This document shows positions 27,665 through 36,385 of a stretch of DNA of 64,000 nucleotides, in pieces. Each line of letters opens with the position of its first letter. Position 1 is the first letter of the stretch. The DNA comes from Actinoplanes palleronii. Its GTDB lineage: Bacteria > Actinomycetota > Actinomycetes > Mycobacteriales > Micromonosporaceae. Made by a program: the position numbers and the translations under genes. The stretch spans positions 159,304 through 223,303 of the forward strand of contig NZ_BOMS01000057.1 in NCBI RefSeq assembly GCF_016862315.1, written 5' to 3'. The notes below the pieces were generated by a model that worked only from the letters and a program-made list of their open reading frames with translations, did not search any database and had not been told where the DNA came from.

Positions 27665-29909
27665 TCAGCTGTCCCAATTCCTGGGTGCAGCGGGTCAGCG
27701 CGACATAGAGGCCGTTCCAGCCGCGCGGCTCCGCCGCAATCCCCTGCGGGTCGACGACCAGGGTGGCATCCCACTCCAGGCCCTTGGCCTGGGTCGCGGT
27801 CAGCACCGGTACGTCCGGCAGCGCCACCCGCAGCGCACCCACCCGGCTGACCGGAGCGACCACCCCGACCGTCCCGCCGGCCCACCGCTGCCGGAGCGCT
27901 GCCACGGATTGCTCCGCGGTCTCGAGGAGCGTCTGCGGGGTGACCGCCAGCTCCCACGGCGCGATGCCGGCCGAGCGGACCGCCTGCGGGGGAGTGTTGT
28001 GGCTGCCGGCCCGCTCCAGAACCGGGCCGGTCAGCGCCATCACCTCGCGCGGCGTGCGATAGCAGATGGTCAGCTCGGCAGCCGTCCAGCGTTCACCGAG
28101 GGTCGCCTGCACCGCCTGCGCCCAACTGGTGTGCCGGTGCGACGCCTCGGCCTGGTCGATGTCACCGACCGCGGTGATCGACCGGGTCGGGCAGCGCCGC
28201 AGCACCATCTGCCACTGCATCTCGGACAGCTCCTGCGCCTCGTCGACGACGATGTGCCCATAGACCCACCCGCGCTGCCGCCGGGCGTGCTCCGCCACCG
28301 ACCCACCCGGCGGCGGGGTCTCCGGGCCGGACTCGCCCAGCAGATCGGCGAGCGCGTCGAGCAGCGGGATGTCCCCAGCCGCCCACGGCCTGGGCTCGCC
28401 GGTCCCCAGCGGGTCATCGGTGTCCGCCGCCGACGCCTGGCCGGCCGCTTCCGTCGAGGTGCCGGCGGCGGCTCGCGGCGCCGGCCCTTTGTCTGCCACG
28501 ACCAGCGCCTGGTCGGCCACCACCTGCGCTTCGTCCGCCGCGACCGGCGCCTGGTCGGCCACCACCTGCGCGATTTCCTCGGGGGACAGCTCCGGTGCGA
28601 ACCGCCTCAGCTCGGCCGGGTCGCTCAGCAACTCCCGCAGCGCGGCCGCGGGCTCCCGGCTCGGCCACCAGAACTCGACGAACCGGGCGATCGCCGCATC
28701 CTCCGCGATCCGTTCCCGCAGCTCCTCGATCTCCTCCTCGGAGAGCAGCCCGTCCACGTCACTGGCGCTCGCCCCGACGTGCCCGCCCGGCAGCCCCCGG
28801 TCGACCCGCGCCAGGATGTCCTCGAATCCCTCCTCCATCGCCGCGAGCATCGCTTCGCGCTGCTCGGCGACCGCCTCCGCGAGAACCAGATGTAGTTGTT
28901 CGGCGAAGACCGCACGGGCCCGATGGTACGAACGCCCCTGCGTCGCCGACGCCACGATCTGCGTGACCACGGCCCCGCCGATCACGTAGTCCTCACCCGC
29001 CCAGCGCAGCCGCAGATCCCGGGCGCGCGGCACCATCGCCCCCACGTACCGATCAAGAACGGACTGCCACAGCGCCCGCCCCTTGATCTCGGACACCGCG
29101 CGGTCCTCCTCACGCCCCACCACGACCCCGGGAACCAGCGTGTCGCAGGTCGCCGACACCACGGCCGTCTCACCGAGCGCCGGCAACACCTGCCCGATGT
29201 ATTCCAGGAACCGTGCCGACGGCCCGAGCACCAGCACCGCCTGCTCGGCCATCTGCCGGTGAGTGAAGAGCAGGTACGCCACCCGGTGCAGCGCCACCAC
29301 GGTCTTGCCGGTGCCCGGACCACCCTGCACGATCAGCGGCCCGGTCGCCTCGGCCCGCACGATGTCGTCCTGCTCGCGCTGCAGCGTGGCGATCGCGGTC
29401 GACATCCGCCCGGTCCGCCGCTCGTCCAGCGCCGCGAGCAGTGCTCCCTCCCCGACCAGCCCGGTGTCTCCGGCGCCGTCCAGCGGTTCGTCGTTCACCC
29501 CGGTGACCACCGCCCCGGCGGTACGCACGTGCCGGCGCCGCGCCTGCCCCTGCGGATCGATCGGCGTCGCCGTGTAGAACGGCCGGGCCGCCGGCGCCCG
29601 CCAGTCGAGCAGCAGCGGATCAGCGGTCTCGTCCTCGTCGCGCAGCCCGACCCGGCCCACGTGCCGGACGGTCCCGTCCAGCGCGTCGAGCCGCCCGAAC
29701 ACCAGCCCGTCCCGCGCCCGCACCAGTTCCCCGTGCTGCTGCCGCAGCATCCGCTGCCGCGCCACCCCCAGCTCGTCCGCGACGGCGGCCTCGAGCTCGC
29801 CCCGCAGGTGCTCGGTCAGCCGATCACGCCGCGCCACGGCCTGATCGAGAAATCGCTGCTCCTCCGCGATCGCCTCAGTTTCCGCGTCAGTCAGAGAACC
29901 CGGGAGCAT
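27651..29909 (-). CDS. HelD-like superfamily 1 helicase (RNA polymerase recycling factor type)
   Basis: A 752-residue UvrD-like ATPase. A coiled-coil N-terminus (about 5-70) leads to the helicase core: Walker A VQGGPGTGKTVVAL near 193, motif II HIVVDEAQELS, motif III AVGDIDQAE, and C-terminal QAKGLEWD and NGLYVALTRCTQ. HelD proteins remove stalled RNA polymerase, and some actinobacterial versions (HelR) protect against rifamycins; which applies here is not shown. Between about residues 445 and 500 a degenerate acidic repeat (QVVADQAPVAADEAQVVADQ) occurs. ATG 29909 is the first residue of the conserved N-terminus. Confidence 0.93.
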   Translation of the reverse strand: MLPGSLTDAETEAIAEEQRFLDQAVARRDRLTEHLRGELEAAVADELGVARQRMLRQQHGELVRARDGLVFGRLDALDGTVRHVGRVGLRDEDETADPLLLDWRAPAARPFYTATPIDPQGQARRRHVRTAGAVVTGVNDEPLDGAGDTGLVGEGALLAALDERRTGRMSTAIATLQREQDDIVRAEATGPLIVQGGPGTGKTVVALHRVAYLLFTHRQMAEQAVLVLGPSARFLEYIGQVLPALGETAVVSATCDTLVPGVVVGREEDRAVSEIKGRALWQSVLDRYVGAMVPRARDLRLRWAGEDYVIGGAVVTQIVASATQGRSYHRARAVFAEQLHLVLAEAVAEQREAMLAAMEEGFEDILARVDRGLPGGHVGASASDVDGLLSEEEIEELRERIAEDAAIARFVEFWWPSREPAAALRELLSDPAELRRFAPELSPEEIAQVVADQAPVAADEAQVVADQALVVADKGPAPRAAAGTSTEAAGQASAADTDDPLGTGEPRPWAAGDIPLLDALADLLGESGPETPPPGGSVAEHARRQRGWVYGHIVVDEAQELSEMQWQMVLRRCPTRSITAVGDIDQAEASHRHTSWAQAVQATLGERWTAAELTICYRTPREVMALTGPVLERAGSHNTPPQAVRSAGIAPWELAVTPQTLLETAEQSVAALRQRWAGGTVGVVAPVSRVGALRVALPDVPVLTATQAKGLEWDATLVVDPQGIAAEPRGWNGLYVALTRCTQELGQLIIGR
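28507..28571. repeat. Direct repeat inside the HelD-like gene
   Basis: A 23-bp sequence beginning GCCTGGTCGGCCACC occurs exactly at 28507-28529 and 28549-28571, a 42-bp period. It encodes the Q-V-V-A-D-Q repeats of the helicase linker and would be prone to slippage. Confidence 0.7.
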
Positions 29910-30826
29910 AAGAAAAGTCCCCTATCGGAGTAAGTAGCTTCGGTAGCCGGAACAATAAAGCGACCCTCCGCCCGGCTGCCACCCGGACAAGCAAAAACAC
30001 CCGGTTAAGCGATAGACCTCTCACGAGCTTGCCTTTACCGGAACCGTGCTGTCTACGTCGCCGAATTTCCCTATTGACTATTCCGCGAAAACCTGGCCTC
30101 GCTATCCAATGGTCGCTCCGGGAAATGGCATCCCGCCGAGCCCGTCGGCATGCCACGCGTCGCTGCCGGTGCCCAGACGCCCGGTCCGCGCGGCGCATGC
30201 CACGGCCGTCACCGGCCCACGGGCGCTGGGGACCCGCGGTCGGCTGCCACGCGGGGCGGTCGCCGGGTCGCGGTCCTGGGCGCCTGCCGCGACCGCACTC
30301 GGGTGCGGCCCTCCACAACGGCCGCCAGAACCAGCCCCGCCTCCCTGACCGACCGGCCGAGGGGCACCCGCAGATCAGTGGATCCTCCGCCTGCTGGTTG
30401 CGCAGTCAGCAGTCCGGATCAGGCGTCTCGGCTCCGGGCTGCGTATTCCTCGAGGAGATCAACCAGGCGATGCGTCGAGCTGAGCTGCAGTTCCTGCGGC
30501 AGGTCATGGAGATCTCGATCGCCCCGGGCAGCCACAAGCGGCTCCGCCGACGCAATGATCATGCTCCAGTGGCGAGGGGAATACCGGCCCAGGACGCGCT
30601 CAGCCACGTGATCGTGGAATCCGCGCAGGGGCCTTCCCCGAGTGCGCTGTTGTAGCCCTCGACGCGAGTGCGGACCCACCCGCGCCCCGGCCGGCCGATC
30701 ATAGGGCAACGGTGAAACTCGCCCTGGGGTAGAGCTAGCTACACCGCAGGGGTAGGGCAACCCCACCCGACGGTGCTATCTCCAGCACCATCGCGCTCCA
30801 AGCGGTCCCTTCTCTACCGTCGCACC
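29910..30826. other. Long intergenic region, no supported gene
   Basis: 917 bp between divergent genes. The first 130 bp are AT-richer and contain the helicase promoter region. On the reverse strand two short frames of 47 codons overlap by ATGA near 30560 (one ending LATGA-stop, the next MIIASAEPLV to EEYAARSRDA-stop at 30419), but neither resembles a family I know. GTAGAGCTAGCTACAC lies near the right end. Confidence 0.4.
30729..30744. promoter_or_regulatory. AGCTAGCT-centred dyad upstream of membrane gene
   Basis: GTAGAGCTAGCTACAC has an 8-bp palindromic core with extended near-symmetry (14 of 16), 83 bp before the membrane protein start. Since that gene precedes a sensor-kinase relic, this could be a response-regulator site. 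Inference only. Confidence 0.35.
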
Positions 30827-31672
30827 ATGCGATTTCCACCGATCACGGCAACGGGTTCCGACCGCCGAAACCTTCGACTGCATTCGACATCAGTGATCGG
30901 GTTGCTGCTGGTGGCCGGCGCAGCTCTGGGGACAGCATTCGTGCTCGCCCCCGCCGCCCTGCTGGAGCCGGCCTTCGGGGCTTACAACAATGACGCGACA
31001 CGGCAGGACGCCCTCGGGCGTGCTCTCGTCGAGTATTGGCGAAGCGGAACCACCGCGTTCCCCGCCGACCTGACGACGCTGGTCGACTACTGGTTCCAAT
31101 GGCATGCCATCAAAGTGGTGATCAGCACGGCGTCGGTCGTTGTCTTCGCCCTGCTCGCCACCGCGCTGTGGCGGCGATACCTGCGAGTCCGGCCGTGGTA
31201 CGCGGTGGTTGCCACGGCCGCAACGGTGTCGACGGTTCTCGCCACCGGAGTGCTGTTGCTGAACATCCAGGCCACGGCCGTCCCGCTGGTCGCCTTGCTG
31301 CCGCTGCTACCCGGTCGGACCACCGACGGGCAATTAGCACAGACGGTGAGTGAGATGCGTGACGGGCTGGCGGCATCGGCAAGCCCGCACGCCGGCTCTC
31401 CCGCGCTGACGGCACTGCTCGGCGAGGTCGAGCGATACCACTGGGTCACGGTGGCGGTTGCCGCCACGCTGATGGTGGCGGCCGCCCTGGCGAGCGTCCA
31501 TGTCTGGAAGCGGCGTGCCGGCGGCGACCTGAGCGCCCGCGTCAGATTCATGCACAGCACCCTCGGTGTCATCACGGCCCTGACCGCATGTCTGCTGCTG
31601 CTCATGGCAGTGGCCAGTGCACTCTCGGCGCTGGACCCCGCCACCTGGCTGCTCGGTGTCATAGGGTCGTGA
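30827..31672 (+). CDS. Integral membrane protein, uncharacterised
   Basis: A 281-residue protein with four hydrophobic segments: about residues 22-46, 95-120, 126-150 and the C-terminal 235-277. An extended stretch of about 40 residues (FGAYNNDATRQDALGRALVE) follows the first helix. ATG 30827 follows a poor ribosome site. I do not recognise a named family. It ends three bases before the start of a broken sensor-kinase gene, so it probably formed an operon with a two-component system that is now lost. Confidence 0.75.
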   Translation: MRFPPITATGSDRRNLRLHSTSVIGLLLVAGAALGTAFVLAPAALLEPAFGAYNNDATRQDALGRALVEYWRSGTTAFPADLTTLVDYWFQWHAIKVVISTASVVVFALLATALWRRYLRVRPWYAVVATAATVSTVLATGVLLLNIQATAVPLVALLPLLPGRTTDGQLAQTVSEMRDGLAASASPHAGSPALTALLGEVERYHWVTVAVAATLMVAAALASVHVWKRRAGGDLSARVRFMHSTLGVITALTACLLLLMAVASALSALDPATWLLGVIGS

Positions 31673-31674
31673 CC

Positions 31675-31980
31675 GTGGTGACGAGCTTGTGGCGGGCGAT
31701 GGCGGGCAACCCCGTCCGATTCGTGCTGTCGCACTGACCATGGCGCAGCCTGGCCTCTGTGACCGCCAGCGTGGCGGTCGTCGCGATCACCTGGCTGGCC
31801 GTCGTTCCACTGTTGCTGGTTCCGCTGCTGCTGCTCGTCGGCATGCCGCTCGGGGCGCTGGAGCGCCACCGGCTCGGCTTCATGGAGCCGATGGCGGTCC
31901 CCGACCCGTACCCACCCACGCCTGCGAGCGGCTGGGCGTGGGTGCGACGGCGGATGGCCGAGGCCGCTGTCCCGACATTT
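31675..31980 (+). pseudogene. Sensor histidine kinase remnant (N-terminal sensor domain)
   Basis: From GTG 31675 or 31678 the frame reads VTSLWRAMAGNPVRFVLSH, a TGA stop, then PWRSLASVTASVAVVAITWL, two membrane helices, ERHRLGFMEP and SGWAWVRRRMAEAAV. This matches the start of actinobacterial sensor kinases with an N-terminal Sensor domain (WRAL-GNPxRFLLSxWPWRSLAY, then ERxRL). The tryptophan codon expected at 31735 is TGA, and similarity stops at 31980 where the next gene's 3' end abuts, so catalytic parts and the response regulator are gone. Confidence 0.75.
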
Positions 31981-32472
31981 CTATTCGCTGAAGCCAGCCG
32001 CGTGGTCGGTGGCCGTGATCTGGTCGAAGAAGCGCTTGTGCACCCAGCAACGCCCTCCGGCGATCGGGCGGAGGATGTCCAGCTCCGCCCAACGGCCGGA
32101 CACTGGTCCGATCCGGGTCGGTCGCGGCAGTTGCCCAAGCAGCCGCTCCGGCCGCGCACCGGCAGACGACTTGGCGCTCTCCAGCACGAAAATGGCTTCA
32201 TCGGTGATTGCCACGCAGCCATATTTGTTCCAGTGAACAATCCCGAGTGTATAGGTGAGCAGGAAATAGCGGAAACTTGGCGCTGACTGGTAGATAAAAG
32301 CCTGCTTGATCACGCTACCGGGCGGCAGGAAGGGCGCTGAACGCTCTATCAAGTCCTTGCGCGGAGCCGGATTTCGCCGCCCGTCCTCAGCGGATCTCCT
32401 TGTCACACTAAGACTTCTACCACACGAGGTCCACGTTGGACGCAACGACGCATCGACCGGTGACAGCGGCAT
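31981..32472 (-). CDS. Conserved hypothetical protein
   Basis: Up to 163 residues; the conserved part starts at about residue 38 (RKDLIERSAPFLPPGSVIKQ) and continues YFLLTYTLGIVHWNKYGCVA, AIFVLESAK, ARPERLLGQLPR, GPVSGRWAELD and WVHKRFFDQI. Proteins of this pattern occur widely in actinobacteria with unknown function; the fold could be PH-like. The start is unsure: ATG 32472 and GTG 32406 are possible and neither has a good ribosome site. Its 3' end marks the breakpoint of the sensor-kinase relic. G+C is lower than in neighbours. Confidence 0.7.
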   Translation of the reverse strand: MPLSPVDASLRPTWTSCGRSLSVTRRSAEDGRRNPAPRKDLIERSAPFLPPGSVIKQAFIYQSAPSFRYFLLTYTLGIVHWNKYGCVAITDEAIFVLESAKSSAGARPERLLGQLPRPTRIGPVSGRWAELDILRPIAGGRCWVHKRFFDQITATDHAAGFSE

Positions 32473-32756
32473 CGCGCTGTGCGGCGGCTGTGGTGGTTTC
32501 GTCCTGGATCACTCTGGCCACCGCCTACCGCGACCCGGTCCTGCCGAGACGCGATCTACCAGGGCTGACTCGTCGCTCATCGGCGCGCTCGCCGTGCGAA
32601 CCGTCGGAGCGCCGGGCGGCGACCATCGCGGGGAGAGAACTCCATGCCATGGGGTCGTCGTCTGGTACCCATCCAGGGAAGAGACCTCACGATTCAGCGA
32701 GCTGACGACCTGCACTGATGCCGAAGAAAGTGCACTGCATCAGGTGACGGCACCAG
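32473..32756. other. Intergenic stretch without recognisable gene
   Basis: Forward and reverse short frames here show no family resemblance or ribosome site. It lies between two remnants and may itself be decayed sequence. Confidence 0.4.
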
Positions 32757-32999
32757 TCATCGGTCCGTGATGGAGCCCAGCAGCGACCGGGTGATGTTCT
32801 GAGCTTCATCAAGCATTTCCCGGGTGGCGTGGTCGAGGTCGTCGTCGCCGGCATCCTGCTCGGCCTCCGCGGCGATCAGCACGGCGCGGCGTACCAGTTC
32901 CTTGATGAAAGAGGCGGTCATCCCCTCGGTCTGGGCTGCGGCCACATCCAGCGCAGCGGGAGAAAAGGAAGTGCGGCGCGACCGCTGCTCCACTACCCC
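32757..32999 (-). pseudogene. AAA+ ATPase remnant (C-terminal lid end)
   Basis: The reverse frame ending at 32757 reads TEGMTASFIKELVRRAVLIA, an acidic stretch, then LDEAQNITRSLLGS. This is the typical C-terminus of FtsH/Vps4-like AAA+ ATPases (GVTASFLKELLRRAALLA, then LTRxLLG). Walker motifs and the rest are absent; upstream sequence is unrelated and leads into the next membrane gene. No start codon with a ribosome site precedes it. Confidence 0.6.
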
Positions 33000-33106
33000 A
33001 CAACCGCCGGTCCTCGTTTGCCCGGAGCGGCGTTGCGTGTGAAGTTGTGGTGCGCTGCGCACCCAAAATCCCCACGCAACACCAACAGCGCACCCCGCAA
33101 GCGGGC

Positions 33107-33643
33107 TCAGAACGCCACCACCGCACTGACCAGCGAATAGACGCCGCCCGCCACCAGCGGAACCCCGGTGCCCGCCCCGACAACCGCACTGGGCAGCAGC
33201 CCTCGCCGCCGAGCCACCGGAATCGCCGCCACCGAAGCCGCCGTGACCAGCACCCCCACCACGTGGATCACCGGGTAGTGCAGGATCGCCGCCACCGGGA
33301 ACAGATGCACCCCCACCACGAACGCGATCCACACCGGAATCCACGCCGCGCGCCGTTGCCACCCCAGCACCGCGGCCCCGATCCCGGCCACCGCGAACTC
33401 CACCCCCACCACGATCCCGAACACCCGCCCGGTATCCGGATCAAAAACGGTCCCGTCCGACCAGTGCAGGACCGCCACCACCACCCCGGCCGCACAGGTC
33501 AGCCCAGCGAGCACCAGCCCACCGATCAGCCACCGCCGCCAGGACACCGGGGGCCCCTCCAACGCCCAGCCGAACCAGTTCATCGTGAAGAAACCGAAGA
33601 TCGCCGCAGTCATCGCCGCGTCCCGGAGGTATTCCGCGTGCAT
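33107..33643 (-). CDS. Six-helix membrane protein, uncharacterised
   Basis: A 178-residue protein with about six predicted helices: AAMTAAIFGFFTMNWFGW, a proline/tryptophan loop, WLIGGLVLAGLTCAAGVVVA, FGIVVGVEFAVAGIGAAVLG, WIPVWIAFVVGVHLFPVAAI, VIHVVGVLVTAASVAAIPVA and a C-terminal helix. ATG 33643 (MHAEYLRDAAM) is used. No named family recognised, although this arrangement recurs in actinobacterial hypothetical proteins. Neighbours give no clear context. Confidence 0.75.
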   Translation of the reverse strand: MHAEYLRDAAMTAAIFGFFTMNWFGWALEGPPVSWRRWLIGGLVLAGLTCAAGVVVAVLHWSDGTVFDPDTGRVFGIVVGVEFAVAGIGAAVLGWQRRAAWIPVWIAFVVGVHLFPVAAILHYPVIHVVGVLVTAASVAAIPVARRRGLLPSAVVGAGTGVPLVAGGVYSLVSAVVAF

Positions 33644-33725
33644 TTCCGCCCCCGTCGCTCAAGGACCTGAAGTATGCACAAAGGACGCCCGGCCCAGTGG
33701 TCCCGAAGCGACGGGGCCGGGAAGC

Positions 33726-34226
33726 TCAGGGGGACTCGAAACCTGCCAGCCAGGTCGCCAGGATCGCCTCCAGGCGTTCCGTGTCCTCCGCCGCCAGCAT
33801 GTCGAGCAGGCGCCGCTCGTTGCGCATGTGCTCGGTGAACGCCCGGTCGATCAGGTCGCGCCCGGCCTCGGTCAGCGCGACCACCCGCGACCGCCCGTCA
33901 CCCGAGCTGCGCCGCCGCGTGACCAGCCCGTCCCGCTCCAGCCGGTCGATGCGCTTGGTCATCGCCCCGGTGGTGACCATGGTGTGCGTGGCGAGTTCAC
34001 CGGGCGCACGTTCGAACGGCGCGCCGGCCCGGCGCAGGGCGGCGAGCACGTCGAACTCGCCCTCGCCGAGCCCGTACCGCCGGTAGACCAGGCGCAGCTC
34101 CTCGTTGAGGTGCCCGGCGAGGCGGTGCAGGCGGCCGATGACGCCCTGTGGTCGTACGTCTAGGTCTGGCCTTTCTCGGGCCCAAGCCTGCTGAATCCGG
34201 GCGACGTGGTCGGACGTCTCACTCAT
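33726..34226 (-). CDS. MarR-family transcriptional regulator
   Basis: A 166-residue winged-helix regulator. Helical dimerisation region at 25-55 (RLHRLAGHLNEELR), recognition region near 95 (TTGAMTKRIDRLERDGLV) and wing RRRSSGDGRSRVVALTEAGR. ATG 34226 is chosen; the very long upstream frame is antisense to the transporter. Divergent from an EamA transporter with a perfect palindrome between, so it likely represses both itself and the exporter. Ligand unknown. Confidence 0.93.
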   Translation of the reverse strand: MSETSDHVARIQQAWARERPDLDVRPQGVIGRLHRLAGHLNEELRLVYRRYGLGEGEFDVLAALRRAGAPFERAPGELATHTMVTTGAMTKRIDRLERDGLVTRRRSSGDGRSRVVALTEAGRDLIDRAFTEHMRNERRLLDMLAAEDTERLEAILATWLAGFESP

Positions 34227-34231
34227 CTTGC

Positions 34232-34259
34232 CAATATAGCTTCCCTGGAAGCTATATTG
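34232..34259. promoter_or_regulatory. Perfect 13-2-13 palindrome, MarR operator candidate
   Basis: Arms CAATATAGCTTCC and GGAAGCTATATTG, separated by CT, lie 6 bp from the MarR start codon and 6 bp from the EamA start codon. A second, shorter copy of the core (TTCCATGGAA, 34262-34271) overlaps the EamA ATG. The AT-rich arms stand out in this GC-rich DNA. Confidence 0.75.
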
Positions 34260-34265
34260 TCTTCC

Positions 34266-35264
34266 ATGGAAGCTAACTTGCGGTGGCCGTTGATCACCGC
34301 GTTCGCCCCGATCGCGTTCGGTACGACCTACTTCGTCACCCACCGCTACCTCCCCGCCGACTACCCGCTCTACGGCGCCGCGATCCGCGCGCTCCCGGCC
34401 GGCCTGCTGCTCCTGCTGGTCCGCCGCCGTCTGCCCTCCGGTGAATGGTGGTGGCGTTCGCTGGTGCTGGGCAGCCTGAACATGGGCGCGTTCTTCGCGC
34501 TGATCTACCTGGCCGCGCAGCTGCTCCCGACCAGCGTGGCCTCGACGATCATGGCGACGTCGCCGGTCGGGCTGATGCTGATGGCCTGGGCGGCGCTCTC
34601 CGAACGGCCCCAGGCCGCCCACCTGGCCGGCGCCGGGATCGGGGTCGCCGGCGTGTGCCTGATGTTGTTCACCGGCCCGGTCGCCGTCGATGCCCGCGGC
34701 GTGCTCGCCTCGGTCGCCGCGATGACCATGTCGTCGCTCGGCTACGTCCTGGCGAAGAAGTGGAGCGCCGGCCTCGACGTGTTCTCGCTGACCTCGTGGC
34801 AGCTGATCGCGGGCGGGCTGATCCTGCTCCCGGCCGCGGTGCTGGTCGAGGGCGCGCCGCCGGTCCTGGACGCGCGGGAGGCGGTGGCGTTCACCTATGT
34901 CACGGTGGTGGCGACCGCGGTGGCCTTCGCGGCATGGTTCACCGGTCTGCGTCACCTCAGCGCCGGCACGGTCGGCCTGATCGGCCTGCTCAACCCGGTG
35001 ACCGGCGTCCTGCTCGGCACGGCCGTCTCCGGCGAGACCCTCGGCGCCCGCCAGGTCTGCGGCCTGGCCCTGGTCCTGGCCGGCGTCCTGCTGGGCCAGC
35101 GTCGACTGGACAGGAAGCCGGCCCAGCGCCGACGCGCCACAGGTCGCGGGCGAAGAATGGAAGATCAAAGGCATTCCTTGGGTACGACGGGGAGCCGCCT
35201 CCCGTCCCCGGATCCGACCGGTGACCACCCGCGGGTGCCGACGCTCCGTCACCCATCAGGGTGA
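34266..35264 (+). CDS. EamA/DMT-family transporter
   Basis: A 332-residue permease with ten predicted helices in two EamA repeats (FAPIAFGTTYFVTHRYLP at 12-29; SLGYVLAKKWSAG starting the second). The family exports small metabolites, amino acids or drugs. Membrane domains end at about residue 285 (LGQRRLDRKP); the last 45 residues are polar and low-complexity, probably an extension past an ancestral stop. ATG 34266 lies within a second MarR-type motif. Confidence 0.92.
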   Translation: MEANLRWPLITAFAPIAFGTTYFVTHRYLPADYPLYGAAIRALPAGLLLLLVRRRLPSGEWWWRSLVLGSLNMGAFFALIYLAAQLLPTSVASTIMATSPVGLMLMAWAALSERPQAAHLAGAGIGVAGVCLMLFTGPVAVDARGVLASVAAMTMSSLGYVLAKKWSAGLDVFSLTSWQLIAGGLILLPAAVLVEGAPPVLDAREAVAFTYVTVVATAVAFAAWFTGLRHLSAGTVGLIGLLNPVTGVLLGTAVSGETLGARQVCGLALVLAGVLLGQRRLDRKPAQRRRATGRGRRMEDQRHSLGTTGSRLPSPDPTGDHPRVPTLRHPSG

Positions 35265-35483
35265 ATGCAGCCCGGTCACCAGCGCCGACCCCGCCCGCGT
35301 CAGGTCCGGTCACCCCGCCCGTTGCGCCCTCACCCGGACCGCCGCGACGCTGGTTCCGCCGGAGGTGGGGTGAGAACGGCTGACCTTTTCGTCCGGGTCG
35401 AGCGGCAGTCGGCTACCGTGCGGTGCGGAAATGCCGATTGTCCGGTGGAGGAAGTCACCGGACGCGCCGAGGAGTAGTTGATC

Positions 35484-36170
35484 GTGACGACCGAGCAGTC
35501 CGGGCTGGGGGAACTCGCTCGGCGTACGCCCGACGACAACGTCACCGGGCCGTTCGGTGCATACGGGTTCGCCGACGTGAACAAGTTCCTGATGGTGTAC
35601 AAATTCGGTCTGGCGGAGATCGGCACGAAGATCAACATTCTGGCCGAGGAGCTGGCGCACCGCGGCCGCGGCAACCCGATCGAGCACGTCAGCCCGCGTC
35701 TCAAGACCCCGGCCAGCATCACCGCGAAGGCGCGCCGGATCGAGTGCCCGCTCACCTTCGACGACATGCGCGCCCGGATCCGCGACATCGCCGGGATCCG
35801 GATCGTCTGCGGTTTCGTCCCGGACGTCTACACGGTCGCCCGGATGCTGACCCGCCAGCCCGACGTGCACCTGGTCGTGACGAAGGACTACATCGCCCAG
35901 CCCAAACCGAACGGCTACCGCAGCCTGCACCTGATCGTCGAGATCCCGGTCTTCCTCTCCGACCAGGTCGTCGCGGTCCCGGTCGAGGTCCAGCTGCGCA
36001 CCGTGGCGATGGACTTCTGGGCCAGCCTCGAACACAAGATCTACTACAAGCACGACGCGGACGTCCCGGCGGCCCTGCGCGCCGAGCTGGCCGCCGCCGC
36101 GGAGGACGCCGCCCGCCTCGACGAACGCATGCAACGCCTGCACCACGAGATCCACGGCCCCCGCCAGTGA
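35484..36170 (+). CDS. Small alarmone synthetase (RelA/SpoT domain)
   Basis: A 228-residue protein with a RelA/SpoT synthetase domain and no hydrolase or regulatory domain, so a RelQ/RelP-type maker of (p)ppGpp. Motifs: SITAKARR, DIAGIRIVCGFVPDVY, the substrate loop PKPNGYRSLHLIVE near 135-150 and VPVEVQLRTVAMDFWASLEH. GTG 35484 is preceded by GAGGAG; TTG 35478 is possible. The C-terminal 40 residues are helical, as in tetramer-forming synthetases. Convergent with the subtilase across a strong terminator. Confidence 0.92.
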   Translation: MTTEQSGLGELARRTPDDNVTGPFGAYGFADVNKFLMVYKFGLAEIGTKINILAEELAHRGRGNPIEHVSPRLKTPASITAKARRIECPLTFDDMRARIRDIAGIRIVCGFVPDVYTVARMLTRQPDVHLVVTKDYIAQPKPNGYRSLHLIVEIPVFLSDQVVAVPVEVQLRTVAMDFWASLEHKIYYKHDADVPAALRAELAAAAEDAARLDERMQRLHHEIHGPRQ

Positions 36171-36325
36171 CCCCAGCCCCAGGCCGGCTGTCCACTTCCG
36201 GTCACCCCTTCTTCGGTACGACTACCGAGCGCCCCGCCGCAGGCTAGAAGCCACGTCCCGTGGTGGCCCCGCGCGCGACTGCGGCCCACTCCAGACCGCA
36301 GCGCGCCCCCAGGTCCCGGCTGGGC

Positions 36326-36362
36326 CTCAGGGGTGCCTCCGCGCTGCGGAGGCACCCCTGAG
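36326..36362. terminator. Strong bidirectional terminator hairpin
   Basis: A perfect 17-bp stem, arms CTCAGGGGTGCCTCCGC and its complement, with the 3-nt loop GCT, between the convergent alarmone synthetase and subtilase genes and 23 bp past the subtilase stop. Confidence 0.8.
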
Positions 36363-36385
36363 CGCCAGCCGACAACCGGGACCGG

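Noticed and set aside
29910..30060. Rifamycin-associated element upstream of the HelD-like gene
   Set aside because: Looked for a long GC-rich palindrome of the kind reported upstream of rifamycin resistance genes; none is clear, so no rifampicin response is claimed.
33650..33710. Inverted repeat CCCCGTCGCT / AGCGACGGGG downstream of the MarR gene
   Set aside because: Arms are about 45 bp apart with no compact structure, so I do not call it a terminator.
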